Source: Motacilla alba alba
Taxonomy: Eukaryota > Chordata > Aves > Passeriformes > Motacillidae
Length of the DNA: 64,000 bases
Direction: 5' to 3'
Assembly (NCBI RefSeq): GCF_015832195.1
Contig: NC_052021.1
Span: forward strand, 1,426,001-1,490,000
Positions within the stretch are counted from its first letter, which is position 1. Each line of letters begins with the position of its first letter. The notes under the pieces were generated by a model. That model was not told where the DNA came from and did not search any database. It saw nothing but the letters and a program-made list of their open reading frames with translations. The translations under genes and the position numbers were made by a program. Positions 31,201-43,738 of this stretch are shown here, in pieces.

Positions 31201-34200
31201 GACACCTTCAAATTAAGATAAGCAAAACCAAAAACCTACAACCCCCCCACTCTCCTCATCCTCTCAGGCCACAAACTATAGCTGAAATAGCCAAAGGAAA
31301 GGTATTCGTAGGATGATGAATGCAAAGAAAATGAAAAAGCATTGAAGGGTGAGGATGAGCCCTGGACATGAAGTCTATAATGAAGGAAACAAGCTGACCT
31401 TTGTCTTAGGGAAGAAGCTCTTGCATTCACAAACCCTTGTGTGGATCCAGTGTCCCCAAGCCCACACAAGCTGGCACTGAGTGACTCCCCTGTGCCCTGG
31501 CAGTATGGCAGCAGCCACACAAGTGCTCAGGCACCTGCAGGTTGGGGCTGAAGATGCTGAACATTTTTGAGCATCCTACACAGAGTGTTGGGAGTGCAGC
31601 CCCTTCCCACATGTGGCATATTTTCTTCCTATTGAAGTGATGTTTCACACTATTACAGGTATTTTTCTGTTATAAATAGATCAGCAGGCCAGGTGCTAAC
31701 TGAGCATGAAAATTCCCATGTACTCTTTTGGGCTTTTTTGGTTTAAGAGATGGATGCTGAGACACCAGTTGCCATGTCATTAAACTGGGCTTTTGGTCAG
31801 GCCAAAAGTGACCTTTGCTTTTTAAGATGCAATCCTTCAGGAACACAATATCAATAATTGAGCGGGTTGTGCCCTGCAGAGACCGATTTGGTAACACGCT
31901 GAACCTCAGCTTATAAAATAGCTGCAAGTGGTGCCACATGCTGCTGGTTCTGACATGACACTGTGTCTTTGCAAGGCAGCATGATGAAGCACCCTAAAAT
32001 TAGCCTTCTTACTATTTCGTAAAGAGCAGGCAGAAAGGTAGCAGCCTGCACTGAGGAGAACAAAGAGGCACAGGAGAGGACCAGAACTGAGGCTCACACA
32101 CAGCCTGGTCACAACACTTCATGGTGAGCACTCTTGGCTTCTTTGCAAATTTCCATGTGGGATTGTTTAGGGTAATGACTTATCCCAAGCATAGGCTGAC
32201 CTGATTATGAAGAAAGAAAGGTGCTCCTGTAAACAGACGTGGGGAGGAGGGACCTGTTCTCTCAGGGGGATTGGGATTCAGCAGAAGGGAAAACTAACTG
32301 TGAAAATTACATGGCTGATCTCTTTTAGGGGTGTGGTGGGAGCTGGCGTTAAATTCACAAAACTAAGTTTGTTGTTACTGGAATATAACTGGGAGTGGAA
32401 GGAAAAAATGGGCTGATATGAAAATCAGAAACAGCATGATAAAGTCCCTTTCTGTTGAGCCAGACTGATTTTGTCCTGATACTTCATGTGTTCTATCTCT
32501 ACCCCACTTACTGCATGTTAAAGTCCTTTGCTTTACAAGGAGTAAGATTTGAGAGGAAAAAAAAATAAATCCAGCTTCCAGGCAGTAGGAAGATAGGGGT
32601 GTGGATGTGTTAGTGTACAGGAACAGAAACAGTGGAGGAAAAGATCGCAGAGCAGAGTAACACTTGCCGATGGGGAGAGGAAAGAAACGGTGAGGAAACA
32701 TTTGAATATCAGAGGGCACGAGAAGCATGCCATGAAGGGATGTGAGCACTGACTGCTGGGAGGGAAGGGGGCACAGCACACGTCTCTAGGAAGCAGAGGA
32801 CCCCCCTGGCAGCTGGGTGGGACAGCCTGTGGCCCCGTGCCTCAACAATTGTCAGTACATGCTGTTTTCTCTATTCCTGTGGTAGCACTCTGCAAAGAAT
32901 AGCTGGGAAGAAAATAACACTGGGGCATAGTCTGTGCCTGGTACATTCAAACTACATACAGCTGTTTCTGCTATTAGTTATCACTCAGAAATATGGGACT
33001 GGTTTGCAACACGGGTATTTTTGTTCAGTAAAGATGATTGGGCAGTACTCTGCAGCTTTTGTAATTTAATTTGGGACAATATTTATGATTCCACATGTAT
33101 TACCAAAACCCAGAGAAGCATGATTCTGTAAGATCTCTTTCGTGCTGTTAGCAACCAACAGATATTTGGTGAAGCAAGGATTGAAATGTGTCAAAGTGGG
33201 AGTGAATCTGTCACATTTGTATCAACTACGGTACAGGACTTCTCTGTTCATAAAGGGGATTAAATATTCACAGTGGTCAAAGAGTCTTGGACAGATTGAA
33301 AAATAAATTTCTCTTGCAGATGTTCTTAAGGAGTTCCACAGAAATTGTATGTGAGCAATCAGAGCTTGGAGTCCTTGAAGGACTGTAACTCTTCATTTCC
33401 TACAACATAAGTCTCAATCTTGGAATTAGGAAAAAAAAAAATTGGAGCCAGAAGGTGAGCTCTATGAGCTGAGCAATGAAATCCTCATAATTGAAAAATG
33501 GAATCACTGCTGCTTCCTACACACAATTCCTATGTAGAGAAACCCAATGACTCCTCATGTTCCCAGAGGTCTCCTAAGTCAATATTTACTTCATTTAGGA
33601 AAGAAAATTTGCCACAAATTAGTAATCTTTTGTTTCTGTTTACTGACACTGGAGTGGTGCAAAGTGCTGCCAATTTTGTTGTTGATTTTTTAGTATGAGT
33701 GATTTGGATGCTCCTATTTCACTGCAGAAGACTTTGGGTCAATGTTTTTGGGATAATGTTTCTTTGTTTATTTGGTCTACCAGCACAGAACAAACTGCTT
33801 CCATTTAGAACTTCAAGCTTGAAAGGGGAAGCCAAAGCAACTGTATATCTTTTGGAAGCAGCAACAGTAGAGTGGCCACTTGTGCCAAGCCTCCATTGCA
33901 TTTAGCTGTGCCTTTTTCTTGGACAGAGAAGGAGGTAGCAGTGATTCATCACCTATGTCTGCCTGATGAAGGCTTTCTTGTCATTCATGTCAGCAAGTCA
34001 CTAGGACACCACTAAATATGATCACTGGTCCCAGTCAGAAGTTATCATTTCAGGGGCACTGGATACTCCCCACTTTACACACATGTAATTACTTTCATAG
34101 AAAATAGTACAGAGATCTTTTCAGCTCCTGGTCAAGGTTCTAGAGCAACAAAATTACTCCTAGAATACACAGAATGAATTTGAGAGGAGTCCTAGAGCTC

Positions 34201-37200
34201 AGGACCCTGGAGCTTTAAGTGAGATTGTTCCTGAGCCTGTCTCAGGAAAACACAGAGCATTTCAAGAGTATCCAACTGACATAGCAGCTTCTGTTGACCC
34301 CGTGGCCCAGCGGAGACATCCAAAACCAGACAGATTACAGGAGAGCCAGCTTGAAACACCAATCTCCTCAGAAAACAGTTACACATCCTATTTTAGCCAA
34401 TAGACTTGTCAGAAAATATTGTGTCCAAATGTGATATATCTCCTGCAAATACAAACAATTCAATACAAACACTATTAGGTTCTTCTAGCTTGTAGCAAAT
34501 TCAGCCAGGCAAACTGGCTTTTTAAACAGACAGTATCAATATTACAAATTAAATTCTTTTGATTATAACTTCTTTTCTTTTTTTTAATAAAATGAAGGAA
34601 AGGAATGCTTATTTGTCTCATGAACAAGTGGTTGCTTTGTAGCAAGCAGTGTAAGGATTAAAAATCACTTTTCTGAGAGGCAAAAGATTATCATTTTCCC
34701 TTACCTCTTGTTCAAGTTTGAGTTTGTAAATAGCTCATCACCATTATAAACCTGTTTGTGTTTTCTTCTGTGTTTATAATAACCATAAGCATTAAAATAG
34801 TCTGGTTATAACTATAATAGTCCTGCAGAATTATAATGGGCAAGAACCTAGAAATGTTCCATTTATAGCCATTACAAACACTTGTAATTTCCAGTGCGTT
34901 GTATCCACAATGACCCCTCAAGAATCCAGTATTTGGGATTAAAGTGTCTGGACATTTTCAAATCAAATTAATGAACACTATTATCTTTCGGCAAATTTTT
35001 AGTCTAGGATAGTTAATAACAACACATAAAGTTTTAAAATCTTCATTTCTGAAACTTCACACACCAGTAGTTTTACAGCTAATTTTGACTGGATACAGAA
35101 CTATTTGCCCAAGTAACAACAAAACAGATACTGTTATTATAATGACTTCTGATGCTTTCTTAAAAACCCACAGCAAGTTAAAAGAAATACCATTTGACAA
35201 CTGGAATTAAATGGATTTTTAAATATAATTTAAGTATACATATATTGAAGTGAAATTTAAAAGCTCAAGGATTATCAAATAAATTTATGTTTATAGCTGT
35301 ATTTCAAGAAACTTAAAGTTTTTTTAAATTAATTTTTGATAAATTAAAGATTCAAATAGCATGCTTGACTCTGCTATAACTCCATTTGACATATATTGAT
35401 CAACATAAAGAGAATAAAACTAGAGACTAGTAATATATTCCTCATTAAATATTTTCTGATGTAAACCTTTGGCTTCCTCAAATCCTGCATCTTAGGATCT
35501 AGACCAGAGAGATCTTCACATCTCTGCAAAAAATCCAAAGGTTTTCTCTTGTGCCTCAGAAATAGACACCAAGTATTTCAGGATCAGGAAGCATTCAGTA
35601 TGTGTGGAGTTCCTTTCCTTGGTTTTCCAAGCCCAGGAAACAATCCTGTTTGGAGCCCTGTTATCCCTCCTTAGTACTTCCAATGACACAACTGAAAGGA
35701 GCCTGTGGGAGCCCAGAAAGTCACTACAGCTGCAAGAGACTGTTCTCAGAGTGCTCTTTTTGGGAGTCAGATTGTCCATTGGCTCTTGGATTTTCAACTT
35801 TATTATCTTGATTACAGCTGGGAAAACTCTGGAAGTTCTCCCTGCTGAGTCCTTTCTCTTCACCTGCCCCGGCCACTCAAAGCCATCATTTTCCCTGCTT
35901 CCCTTTCCTCTAAGTCAAACCCTGAGACAGGTCAGGTATTTCTCTGTGGAAATCAATGGCCAGTTTAAACTAGCTGAGTCTGGATGGTTTGATATGACAG
36001 CTCAGAGCCCCACAGCTGGGTGTATCAGTATTATGAAACCCCACGTTTATCATCCTTGCGTTTCACATGAACTCTATCCAGCGCTGCAGGAGAGCAGCAG
36101 TGCTGCTCCCCTTCCACTGCAGCCCCACTTACACTTCCCTATTCCCTCCAACACTTTCAGTCTTATTCAGCAGCAAAATGCACAGCAAATCCACTCCACA
36201 CAGGAGGAATAGTTTTCACACCCACAGGTTATAAACATTGTGATTGAGACTTTCTGAACTATGTGCCTTCAAAATGTGTATTGTCATTTTCAAAAAATGG
36301 TGAGTAAAGATTTAGGTGACTGCCTCCAGTCATTTTAACATCAAACTCTTGGCCAATATGAAGGTAAACACCTCAAATGGGAATATACAAGTAGATCTAC
36401 ACTAAGGCAAGTCCTTAGATTTTCAACAAAAACGTAATAAAATTTAACGCTTATCTTTTTAACTATTTAATGAAAATATAGTCTCAGTCTTCATATCCTT
36501 TGACTTTCCAAATCAGTAAATATTTCTGCATAAAGTAGATTTTATGATTTTTCTTGATTTACCATGTTGTCCTGATTTAACATTAAGAGCATTACATCTA
36601 AAATGTAGTTCAAATGTTGGATTTCCACAGCCCCACATCACCTATTAAGCATGGCAGAAAGGTTTTGTTGTGCTTTAAAAGGCATTTGCTAATCAGATTA
36701 AATGAAAAACACTTACTATATTTGCATTTTCTTTCTAAGTATCACAGTTTGAAGTCTTCCAATATTCTTCCTTTTCTAAAGCAAAAGAAAAAAGCGAGAA
36801 ATTTAAAAAAGGATTTCCAAAGGCACCCTAGGCAGAAAGAGAATCTTTTCTATAACTGGTGGCATAGCCCAGGGCATTAATATATATCACTGATGCACCA
36901 GTTGATCTAAACTTGGCTTGTAATATGCATGGTTTATCAGATCACAATGTATTTTAAATCCTGTGATAGATCTTTTGACTCCTTCTGTTGAGTAAATAAT
37001 GTTTTGACTAGTATGAAATTAGATGGTTCTGGAGACTGTCAACTGGGTAAGCAGAACCACTGGCCTGGGACAGTATTCAGTAATATTTCTGATTACAAGG
37101 TGACTTATTTGGAATAAATTAGAGGTCTATTTAGGGTCCTAAAAGAAAAGGTATAGCCTCCATTCTTTTACTTATCCTCACTCTTTCTCTGTCTTATATA

Positions 37201-37590
37201 CTTGTGAAAAAGTGATCTTTGGCACAGCTAACCATCAGCTTGGCTAGCTGGAATGGCCAGTACCTCAAACTGTTGTTGCTCTGAGGGAATTTTCTGGGTC
37301 ATGATCATGTAAGAGAGCTTACCTTACCTGAATGCCATTTGTTCTTCAGCTAAACAGAATGATTCTGCTACTGATGGTGTTTCATAAGCTAACAATTTCC
37401 TTTAATTCTCCTCTCTGTTGCTTCTGAAAGTTCGCTCGTGTTTTGATATGAAAGACCTTTTTTTTAAAATTAAATCTATCAAATCTGTCAGTAGAGTTGT
37501 ATCCCTAAAACCCCCTGGTGTTCTGAAGCTTCATCAGTATCTATAGATAACATTTTGCAGTGCATCGTCATCCACATTTTTACAGTTTAC
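28211..37590. other. Intergenic sequence, no gene recognised
   Basis: AT-rich sequence between the HERC4 promoter and the CpG-rich patch. Several open frames occur (the longest is 202 codons, plus strand, 35,604-36,212), but none resembles a known family, has flanking splice sites I can defend, or shows a domain. Undetected MYPN 5' exons could lie here. Confidence 0.6.
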
Positions 37591-38060
37591 GTTATACCGC
37601 GAGTCAGTTTAGTGTTACAATGCGACATTTAAAGTGGGAAGGTGACTCAGTGGCCCGAGGGAAGGCGTTCCAGACAGATGAGGCGGCGCAAGGGCCAGAG
37701 TGCCAGAGTCACCGGGAGGGGCCGGTAAACCGATCCGAGCGTGCCAGGAAGGTGACACGCAGGGAAAACTGCAACTCCGGCCATCTAACGGGAGGCAGAG
37801 TTTGAGGATCATACCCTAGCTATGTATTCATATCAAAATGACCCTGTTTTAATTCGAAGGAGGAACATTTTCAGAGCCCCGGGAGTCGTGCCAAGGGCTT
37901 TTTCCCTTGCCAGTGCAGGGAGAGGCGGCAGGAGCGCTCGGCAGCGCTCTGGCTGCAGCCCGGATTCCGCAGCACCACGGAACCCTGACTCCTGCGTGCT
38001 GGCACAAGGACTGCCACGCTTTTCTGCTGCCCCCGTGTGTCGATGAGAGGTTCCCTGCAG
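37590..38060. promoter_or_regulatory. Small CpG-rich patch, candidate promoter
   Basis: About 470 bp with roughly two dozen CpG dinucleotides stands out from AT-rich flanks (for example around CCGATCCGAGCGTGCC and AGCGCTCGGCAGCGCTC). Possible plus-strand donors occur nearby (GAAG/GTGACA, GCAG/GTGTGG). It may mark a promoter for a MYPN 5' exon or a non-coding transcript; transcription is not shown by the sequence. Confidence 0.3.
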
Positions 38061-41000
38061 GTGTGGCCATAACCGGGCTTGCCCAGCTCTGCCCCCTTCC
38101 CTCAGCTCATCCTGTTGCACCACTGCAACACACTTATACACAGGCTCTCCTGCCCATGGAATCTGCCCCGTCACCTTTTAGCAGACTGGTATCACACCAT
38201 GCCCTCCTGCCACCTAAGCCACACATTCCTGTGCAATCTACCTAACCAAGCTCTTACCTGCAGCCAGCTCTTCTGGCCACCTCACTGAACACTCGTGTTG
38301 CTGCTCTCCAGTCGGTTTATCTGAGGTCTACCCAGCTGAGGTGATCCCGGGACCACAGGTTCAGACACAAGTTGGCTGGCATGCCACTACTGACAAACAC
38401 TGAAACTCTCATCTGAACGTGCCTGGAAAGCAAGTGGTCTCAAGAAATTATTTTTAAAATGTAGACTGTCCATGAATGTTCTCTCCTTATTTTCATCTAC
38501 CAACAATTTTTAAGACATTCGAACTAGGAGTATATCTTGTGAAGTACAATTTTGACAACTGAGTTATTGACAGTTTTGTCCTAGTAAACATCTGATAGAG
38601 CTGGTATTTTGTACAGTTTTGCTTGTCTGGAACAGGTTCGAAACACCAGCTGTTCTCATTCTGGGTTTGGGTTCTCCAAAATCCTGAGGGTCCTGATTTA
38701 CAGTGCCACACGCTGAGCAGCCTCAACCTCCTGCCACCTGCCCGGCCCTCTGGGGTTAATGTGCTGTGGGCCTCAGGGCCTCTAACACAGACCAAACAAC
38801 TCTGGAAAGACACTACCCCTAAGTAGAAAAAAGATAATGAAGATACCTCTATTTTATATATAGGGTTCTTAGTTCAGACAGAAGTCAAGATTCTTTGAGC
38901 ATATTTTCCTCATTACCATGCAACTCACATTAATCAGGTTTCCACAAATAATTGCCACACTTTGTTTTGTTCTTTTATGTTAAAACCACTTGCAAATAGA
39001 CTCTCAGTAGTCTCTCTGTTCTTTCAGGGTTTTGGAAATTTCTTTGCAAGGAGCCTGGGTTAAATTCTGGTCTCTTTTCTAGATGTATGAAGCCATTTAA
39101 GTGATAAGAATAAGGAGGGAACTGTAAATCTCTGTTTGACTAATGTGTGATTTGAAATAGAGACTGTGGTTACAAAATATGCCTCCCTGGACTGACTCTT
39201 AATCCACTTTTAAAAATACAATTCACAACATGTTGTTGTGTTAATCTCAACCCCAAGTCAAAAGCATTCATGCTCCCGTCTCTGTACAACAGTAAGTGGC
39301 TAACAAAGGCAGACACTGCAGATGTCATATCTACTTAATATCAACTTAATATCAACCACAGAAATAGCTACCAGGAGAAAAAAAATCAAAGTTTTCTACA
39401 AGTAACACAAAGAAGAAGTCCAAATAATCAAAATGTAAATCTATAATATGGCTTTCACTGTAGCAATATTGCTGTATTTCCTTTTCCTTTAGATTTAGTT
39501 AAGCAGATGCTGCCAGTCTTTGTACCAGCCATTCTGATGTCTTCAGTTGGTATTGATTATGGCTAAGAATATCCTCGTTGTATGTTTTGGTGATGTATGT
39601 TCTAAAGAAGGGGAAAACAAATAGAAATGGATGGACCTGTGTTTGGCTTAGTGCCCTCTCTTACACCGAGTCCCAGGGAAACAAGTCCATTGGCGTGTCA
39701 GCTCAGCGAGCTGTTCACACCTGTACCACATCAGCTGAGGCACAGCCAGCCAGGGCTGGCTCAGCTGGACACCTGAAACAACACAGCAAAATGAGCCCTG
39801 TCTGCTACACCAGGGTCCTGTCAAAAACAAGAGAAAGAAAGACATGTGAGACAAGAAAATAAAGTGATGAATAAAAGAAGATAGGGAAGGAGAGGGGTCA
39901 TAGTAGGAAGGCAAATCTCACATATCGCAAAGTGTCCCAAATTAGGTGAAGACACCAGAACTGGTATTATCAGATCCCTTCTCTGGCCTCTTTGGTCTAA
40001 TCATGCCTTGTCATAGGGACAGTGAAATCCTATAGAGTCAAAATGGATCCCACAGTCTCTGGTGATGCCGGGAGCAGTAGCCCTGACTGTAAATCTCACA
40101 CTTCAATCAAGCTGGTTGTTTGGTATCAGTTTCAAATCAAGCTTCCTCCTGCTTCCCTTTCCCAAAGAAAGTCATGAATGGAAGAGCACATACCCAGTAA
40201 TCAAACCCAGCTTCTGGGTTATTAGTTTTAATCATTGTTTTTTGATCTTGTGTTTCTGTCAGTTACAGACAGAGTCTCCAAGACATTGAATCGTAGAGGT
40301 AGGAGGCCTCATTAGTTTTATCTCAATTTCTAAATTATTTTTAAAACCATTCTGACGTAAGAGGTTGCATCCAATTTTTGCTTTTTGGGCAAGTGGCAGT
40401 CTCTGTGTGTTGGTATTTGCCGTGTGCTCTATGAATCATTGAGGCCTGAGGGTGCTGACCACAGGAGGAAGGCTGGTGTGAGCCAAACTCTGCACCCAGA
40501 CATGGTGGCCACTGCCAGGAGATCCTACTCAGCCTCATGAGCCTTTCCAGGGAGAGCTCATGCATGTTCCATTTGAACCATAAGGGGAAACTATCCACTT
40601 TAAAATCTGAATGCTAGCAGCTTGTAAAATGTTGGTTAAATTACCAACATTAAAACAAAAGTAATTTCCCTTAGAAAAGGAAGAATGTAGGAGAAGCTAA
40701 GGAAATATTTACTGTACAGGAACAGTGAAATGCCTGTGAACACTTTTTGCTAACTCTTTAGTACAATAGGCATTTTTGAAAGGCTGATATTTATAAGATA
40801 ACATTGTACAATGGCTAATAACAGAAAAGAAAAAAATATCGTAATTTAAAATAAGGACATGGTGTTCTCCATATTTTTAGACAGGGAGTCTGCCTTAAAG
40901 AACCTGATGATCTTACAATCGAGTAGAAGCTTTTTACAAGAAAAGGGATTTTACAAATCACCTTTTACAATTGTCACCCATAACATCAATTACTTCATGT

Positions 41001-43347
41001 TCTGGAGATGATCTATCTTTATAACATTTTTCAGCTGTACCTTGTCTACTGCAACAAAGCAAACTACTGGTATGTTTTAACCTATTGAAGAATTTTGAAA
41101 AGCAAATAGATGGAACATTGGGGTACAAGAGATTGTGGTTCTGTGTGGATGACTGGAAGATTGCTTTCATTACTGTAGTTATAACTTTCTGGAAAAATCT
41201 GAGTCCTCTCCTATTGATGACAGTGACAGAACAAACTCTGATTTCATTGGAAACAGCACCAGGCCCCATAAATCACATTTTATCTAAATAATGAATGAGA
41301 CTGAAAAATTCTCTGGTAACACTTGGGCAATCCTCAGATGAGGTGAGGATTGAAGCTGCCCTGTGGAATAATAAAGTCTGGTTTGGGCTGGGTGCAAAAG
41401 AAATAGGCACTCAAGGAATGTTTTAACATCATTATTTGTACTTTCTGTAGAAAAGAGGAACCATTTCTATCATCCTTCTAATATGTCTCCACTTCTAAAA
41501 TTAGAATCCAAATAAGGATTACACAATACCTGGCAGACTCATGGTAAGAGATGTGCTGCATAGTGATATGAATAGAAAATACCCAACTCATCTTACACAA
41601 GGTTTGTAAATCACTTGAAATAGCTTTTCCAGGAACATCCAGAAATTTGCCGTTAACACTTTTCTTACCAAAGGAACAATGGCCTCACGATAATTTATTA
41701 AAGTCTATAAAAGAGAAATAGGGCTTGCCACTGCTGTTCAAATTACCCAGCTTCTAACTGTGGTTATTAAAGCAGCAACAGTCACAGATGCTTCAAGAAA
41801 AGACACAGCTGCTCTTGCCCAAAGCTGCACAGGTGGGGAGCAATTCACTGCCCCTGGAACAACCCAGTCTACAAAAGGCAAAGTGGGCACTTCGTAGGTG
41901 AACATTCATACTTGACCAGCAGAATGGTCACAGCCTAAGCCTCTCTCCAGCCCATTAGAACAAACTTGGCTGATGCACTATTACATACTACCCATTAGAA
42001 AGAAATCAGATCAGCCTTGGCAAGAGCGGGACCAGTGCTTGGTGGAGTGCAAACCAGGAGTGGGCAGTAAACATTTGCTCCACAGGGCTCTGGAGAAATC
42101 TGAAAAATCACTGCAACTTGACTGCAAAGGGCCTTAAGGAAGCTTTCACAGAAATGGCATGTCTCATTTCTCATTTAATGGTTCAGCACATGCCATTAAT
42201 AGAATAGTATTAATTTCATCCTAAGATCTAGAAAATCAAGAATTTTCCATTTATGATAAATCTGTAGGTTGACAAATACAGTCAGATCAGCCTACTGAGG
42301 AATAACAGCCAACCAGCCATGTACAAAGTTCCATTTTAAACTCACCTCTTGTGAGTCTTGTTTGAGCTTGTGAAGGTAGCTTGGGCTTTGACAGCCAAGA
42401 TCTGGAGAGAAATAATGCTCATGTAATTTATTCTAGGACACTATGCCTCATTCTTCTGCCAGCCAGCAAAGACAAAGGGACATAAAGCTGGAGGTCATCA
42501 TACTTTGAAGTGCTTTTTTTAGTGCTCAGTAGACAAAAGCCTGATTTTTTAATTTTTTTTCTATAAATGCAGACAGAGAAGCCAAAGTGTTTTTACGGGC
42601 TTTAGACTGTTACTTACAAACTAGTGAATCTGAAATTCTCTGGTGTTGTTCTATCAAAATGCCAGCTCTGCAAGACCTGGCACATTCACTGTGTAGGCTC
42701 CAACTTTTTGTGGTTCCTGGAATTTTTGGCCTTGTACCATCTGCTATTACAATGGTCTGTCTGCCACAGTAAAGGCTCATAACTTTTTGTGGTTTCTCAA
42801 TGCTGTACTTTCTACATAAGCCTAAGCTTATTTACTGCTCAGATTATTCAATAATTTTGCAATTCTAGCATCTTAAACTCTGTCTTGGAAGTGGAAGTTT
42901 TTTGCTTTTTTTGATCAGCTTGAATAATTTTGCTTATCATGCACAAACAGCAGTTCACAAACAGCACAGCAACAGCAAGACTCCATGGTAAATAACTGCA
43001 TCTCAGCAGAACTCCCCATAGATTTACAATTATTACCAGACACATCAGACTTCATATTCAGGCTGCAGACTTTGTAGCCTAAACATCTACAGACACTGTC
43101 CAAACCACAGCAGCACGGGGTACAGTATCAACAGGCAGTTCCTGCCAGCACTGTAAGGCTCACATCTACTGTTACAGACACTATAAAGAATATCTTAGAT
43201 CTCTATTCCAAATATAAAGTTACATCCTACACCACCCAATGCATAAAATGCCTCACCTGTGCCCAAAAGAAGGGCTGGCTTCACTACACAACCTTTCCCT
43301 GTCTTCACCACAAACTCATGCTCATAAGGTATTCTGACAATGGCATT
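38061..43347. other. Intergenic sequence, no gene recognised
   Basis: There are no recognisable genes or repeat families. A short perfect palindrome with 8-bp arms occurs at 39,744-39,761. All open frames are short and unsupported. Confidence 0.6.
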
Positions 43348-43738
43348 TGTGCTGGTTTTTGCTGGGGCAGTTTAGGTTTTTTCCACAGTAGCTGTGCTTT
43401 GGATTTGTGCTGGAAGCAGTGTTGGAGCACAGGGATGTTTGGGGCATTGCTGAGCAGAGCTCACACAGAGCCAAGGCCTCCTCTGGCCCTCACCCAGCCC
43501 CACCAGTGAGGGGCTGGGAGGGGACATGGCCAGGACAGCTGACCCCAAGTGATGCAAGGGATATCCCAGCCCACGTGGGGCCCTGCTCAGCACACAGAGC
43601 TGGGGGGAGGAGAAGAAGGAAGGAGGACATTCAGGGTGATGGAGTTTGTCCTCCCAGGTCACTGTCACACGTGATGGGGCCCTGCTCTCCTGGGGATGGA
43701 TGAACACCTGCCCAGCCATGGGAACTGGGGAAAGAAAT
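43348..43738 (+). mobile_element. Avian ERV LTR, 5' part (split by CR1 insertion)
   Basis: It begins TGTGCTGGTTTTTGCTGGGG and continues with CACAGTAGCTGTGCTTTGG, GATTTGTGCTGGAAGCAG and GGACAGCTGACCCCAAGTG. These are hallmarks of an LTR common in bird genomes. The element stops inside GGGGAAAGAAAT, where CR1 sequence starts, and resumes at 46,436. No internal viral genes are present, so it is a solo LTR. Confidence 0.85.

Noticed and set aside
35604..36212. Plus-strand open frame of 202 codons in the intergenic region
   Set aside because: It has no recognisable domain, composition bias or family. In 64 kb of six-frame sequence one or a few frames of this length are expected by chance.
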